A stretch of DNA of 36,410 nucleotides from JAAYCI01 sp964370195. Lineage in GTDB: Bacteria; Bacillota; Clostridia; Oscillospirales; Ruminococcaceae. The notes under the pieces were generated by a model, which ran no database searches, had not been told where the DNA came from, and saw nothing but the letters and a program-made list of their open reading frames with translations. Location: assembly GCA_964370195.1 (NCBI GenBank), contig CAYJIH010000016.1:1-36410 (forward strand), written 5' to 3'. A program made the position numbers and the translations under genes. Position 1 is the first letter of the stretch; each line of letters starts with the position of its first letter. This document shows positions 34,446 to 36,410 of this stretch, piece by piece.

Positions 34446-36131
34446 ATGCTTACCAACCCGATGTTCTACATAATTTCAGTATTTGTGATGGCGGTTCATT
34501 CCTTTTTGAACTGTTATCTTTGTGGTATATTAAGTGATCGCACACGATTTCACAAGGCGTCTGTTCTTGTGGTTTGTTTGATCAATGGTATCATGGCCCC
34601 GTTTGTATTCACAACGGCCTTTTCTAACCCCATAGCCCCCTATATTTTTTGCATAATTGTGTTAAATGTTGAGTTTTTAGTGTTATTTGTGGGCAAAACT
34701 TCTGGGAAGATTGGTGTGGCAATGGGTTCGTTGATCCATTTGTTTACGCTTCGTGCTATTGTTTTGTCTTCGATTGCATATGCAAAAAACATTTCAATGC
34801 ATGAGGTATATTATAGTGAGCAGCTTATGCCATGGGTGAATTTAGCTGCATTTGCAGTGCAGCTGGTAACGCTTACACTGTTTATTCGTTTTATTCCACT
34901 TAAAACCGTGCGGCAGATTATGGCGGACCAAGGGTTTTATAAAAGCCTTTTGGTGCTAACCTCGTTGCTTGTATTGTATATGGTGTATAATTCGTACATA
35001 TTTACAGTTGATGCGGTTTCGAGAGTATTATTTGTTCAGGAAATAGTGGTTTCTGTGTTTATGTTGTCGTGTTTCTATATTATGCTTCTCTTTTTGATTA
35101 AAATATTTAATTTGGGTGCATACAAAGAAAAAACCAAACAACTGGAAGTTCAACTCGACAAGGATAGGGTGCTTACATCGGCTGTGATAAATTATGCTTC
35201 TATTATTATAGAAATCAATTGTACAAAAGATGAAATCACACGGCTGCTTATTAACTCAAAAGAAACACCGGTGAGCCATTTGCCACCGGTTACAGATTTT
35301 TTTAAAAAACAAGTGTATGCACATACACATCCGGACGATGTGAAAATGATGAGTGAATTAAGTGCACACACATTTGTTTCAGCTTTTGAAAATAACGAAT
35401 TTGAAAAAATATATGAGTATAGGGCAATGCCGATTGAGGCCGTAGAAAAAGGTACGGGTGTGAATGCCAAGGGAGATGAATATCTATGGTACAAAATGCG
35501 TGTTAACATTAGCTTGGACGAAAGTACTTCTGATGTTATTGCACTACTTACCGTAGATGAGATTCACAGTGAAAAACAGATGGAATTGGCATTGCGATAC
35601 AAAGCAGAACGAGATACGCTAACAGGTGCCTATAATAAAAACACATTTGAGACAAAAGTAAATGAATATTTAAGCACAGGCGGGCAGGGCACATTGTATA
35701 TGTTTGATTTGGATAATTTCAAAGGGATTAATGATAATATGGGCCACACAGCCGGCGATGCCGTTTTGAGTGAAGTGAATTCGAAGATTACCGCATTATT
35801 TCGAGCACATGACCTGGTTGCGCGAATTGGCGGTGATGAATTTGTGATTTTTTTAGTTGGTGCAGTGGGGCTTTCAGTTGTGCAAGACAAAGCGCAGAAA
35901 ATGTGCGAAACAATAAATAAAACATACCATGCAAAAAACAAAGTGGATATTGAAGTTTCTTGCAGTGTAGGTATTTCGATAGCACCAAAAGACGGAGACG
36001 ATTTTGAAAAGCTGTTTAATGCGGCAGACATTGCTATGTATCATTCCAAGGGAAAAGGGAAGAACACATACACAATTTACGATCAGGCACTGAATGAGGG
36101 GTTTGAGCCGCAAGAGAATATGCGAAGCTAA
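34446..36131 (+). CDS. Membrane diguanylate cyclase (GGDEF)
   Basis: This 561-residue protein is expected to make cyclic di-GMP from two GTP in response to an unknown signal. Six or seven N-terminal helices (about residues 5-225) form a membrane sensor, followed by a short coiled-coil stretch (KEKTKQLEVQLDKDR) and a PAS-like middle domain (about 245-380) without a recognisable cofactor site. The GGDEF domain begins at AERDTLTGAYNK; it has the metal site FDLDNFKGINDN, the intact active site RIGGDEF, and an RxxD inhibitory site (RAHD) exactly five residues before GGDEF, so product feedback is likely. GGAGG lies before the ATG. It is transcribed away from the broken GNAT gene. No EAL domain is present. 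Confidence 0.93.
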   Translation: MLTNPMFYIISVFVMAVHSFLNCYLCGILSDRTRFHKASVLVVCLINGIMAPFVFTTAFSNPIAPYIFCIIVLNVEFLVLFVGKTSGKIGVAMGSLIHLFTLRAIVLSSIAYAKNISMHEVYYSEQLMPWVNLAAFAVQLVTLTLFIRFIPLKTVRQIMADQGFYKSLLVLTSLLVLYMVYNSYIFTVDAVSRVLFVQEIVVSVFMLSCFYIMLLFLIKIFNLGAYKEKTKQLEVQLDKDRVLTSAVINYASIIIEINCTKDEITRLLINSKETPVSHLPPVTDFFKKQVYAHTHPDDVKMMSELSAHTFVSAFENNEFEKIYEYRAMPIEAVEKGTGVNAKGDEYLWYKMRVNISLDESTSDVIALLTVDEIHSEKQMELALRYKAERDTLTGAYNKNTFETKVNEYLSTGGQGTLYMFDLDNFKGINDNMGHTAGDAVLSEVNSKITALFRAHDLVARIGGDEFVIFLVGAVGLSVVQDKAQKMCETINKTYHAKNKVDIEVSCSVGISIAPKDGDDFEKLFNAADIAMYHSKGKGKNTYTIYDQALNEGFEPQENMRS

Positions 36132-36410
36132 TAAAGCAAAATAGGGGGCATGGAAAATACAAAGTGGTGTATTGAGTGAATGCAGGTGTGTGGCACTTTT
36201 GGGAATCGTGGAGCACAAATACATTCAACATTTGTGCCTTGGATTCGAAATACCATTGCAGCTGTGCTTTACGAATGTGTGTGCCTATATCATTTGCATA
36301 ATCTGGTAACGCTAGGCCAATATCAATGCATGAACATCGACTGACAGAATTAATGTTCTTTTGCTTTGCAAGAGTGGCCAAGCTGTTAAGAAAGCATCAA
36401 TTGCGTCGTA
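36132..36410. other. 3' end region, no supported gene
   Basis: The last 280 bases contain no gene I can support. Frames on both strands are open for 50-100 codons, but none has a ribosome binding site or recognisable product, and the longest (- strand) overlaps the cyclase gene. One perfect inverted repeat, GCACAAAT (36213-36220) / ATTTGTGC (36230-36237), lies here without a T tract. A gene reaching in from the right is possible. Confidence 0.4.

Noticed and set aside
36034..36381. 115-codon open frame on the - strand at the right end
   Set aside because: The start is a TTG without a ribosome binding site, about 100 bases overlap the end of the cyclase gene, and the C-terminal part is not protein-like. 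The first half could be a remnant but I do not recognise it.

Overview
The window looks like chromosomal DNA of a low-to-mid-GC Bacillota bacterium, most likely of class Clostridia. The main support is gene content and order: RNase J, GdpP, ribosomal protein L9 and DnaB in a row, then tilS-hpt-ftsH, then secG-rnr. Strong AGGAGG-type ribosome binding sites and frequent TTG/GTG starts fit this too. No rRNA, tRNA, CRISPR array, phage or intact insertion sequence was found, and the species cannot be named from this sequence alone.

Left arm (1-9,900). A truncated SnoaL-like gene, an MFS transporter and a LacI-type regulator lie on the + strand and look like a small uptake/catabolism cluster. A very large RND-family exporter (1,357 aa) follows on the - strand; it carries about 320 extra residues of predicted coiled coil in its first extracytoplasmic loop. 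After about 800 bases with no gene comes a - strand pair: a membrane-anchored thioredoxin-like protein and a CcdA-type electron transporter, overlapping by 4 bases. The pair has a consensus sigma-A promoter with an inverted repeat over the predicted transcription start.

Middle (9,900-13,900). A - strand run reads rnhA, mnmA, mscS-like channel, CPA-type cation/proton antiporter. The rnhA gene has no ATG, GTG or TTG at the conserved N-terminus; the only position that gives a full-length RNase HI is an ATC codon with a well-placed ribosome binding site.

Right-middle (13,976-28,840), all on the + strand: rnj, gdpP, rplI, dnaB, tilS, hpt, ftsH, then a divergent type IIA topoisomerase pair, then secG. 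This is a housekeeping block for RNA decay, cyclic-di-AMP turnover, translation, replication, tRNA-Ile2 modification, purine salvage, membrane proteolysis, DNA topology and secretion. Strong terminators follow secG and the later glycan genes.

Right arm (28,948-36,410). rnr is followed closely by a membrane NDP-sugar 4,6-dehydratase and a small phosphoglycosyl transferase, which together could begin a lipid-linked glycan. Then come a GNAT acetyltransferase gene broken by a 1-base deletion (- strand) and a divergently transcribed membrane diguanylate cyclase. The cyclase promoter has a perfect palindrome between its -35 and -10 boxes. The last 280 bases hold no gene I can support.

I found no clear novel defence or mobile system. 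The best leads are the AUC-start RNase HI, the coiled-coil RND pump, the unusual thioredoxin/CcdA pair, the divergent topoisomerase with altered signature motifs, and the operator-like palindrome at the cyclase promoter.
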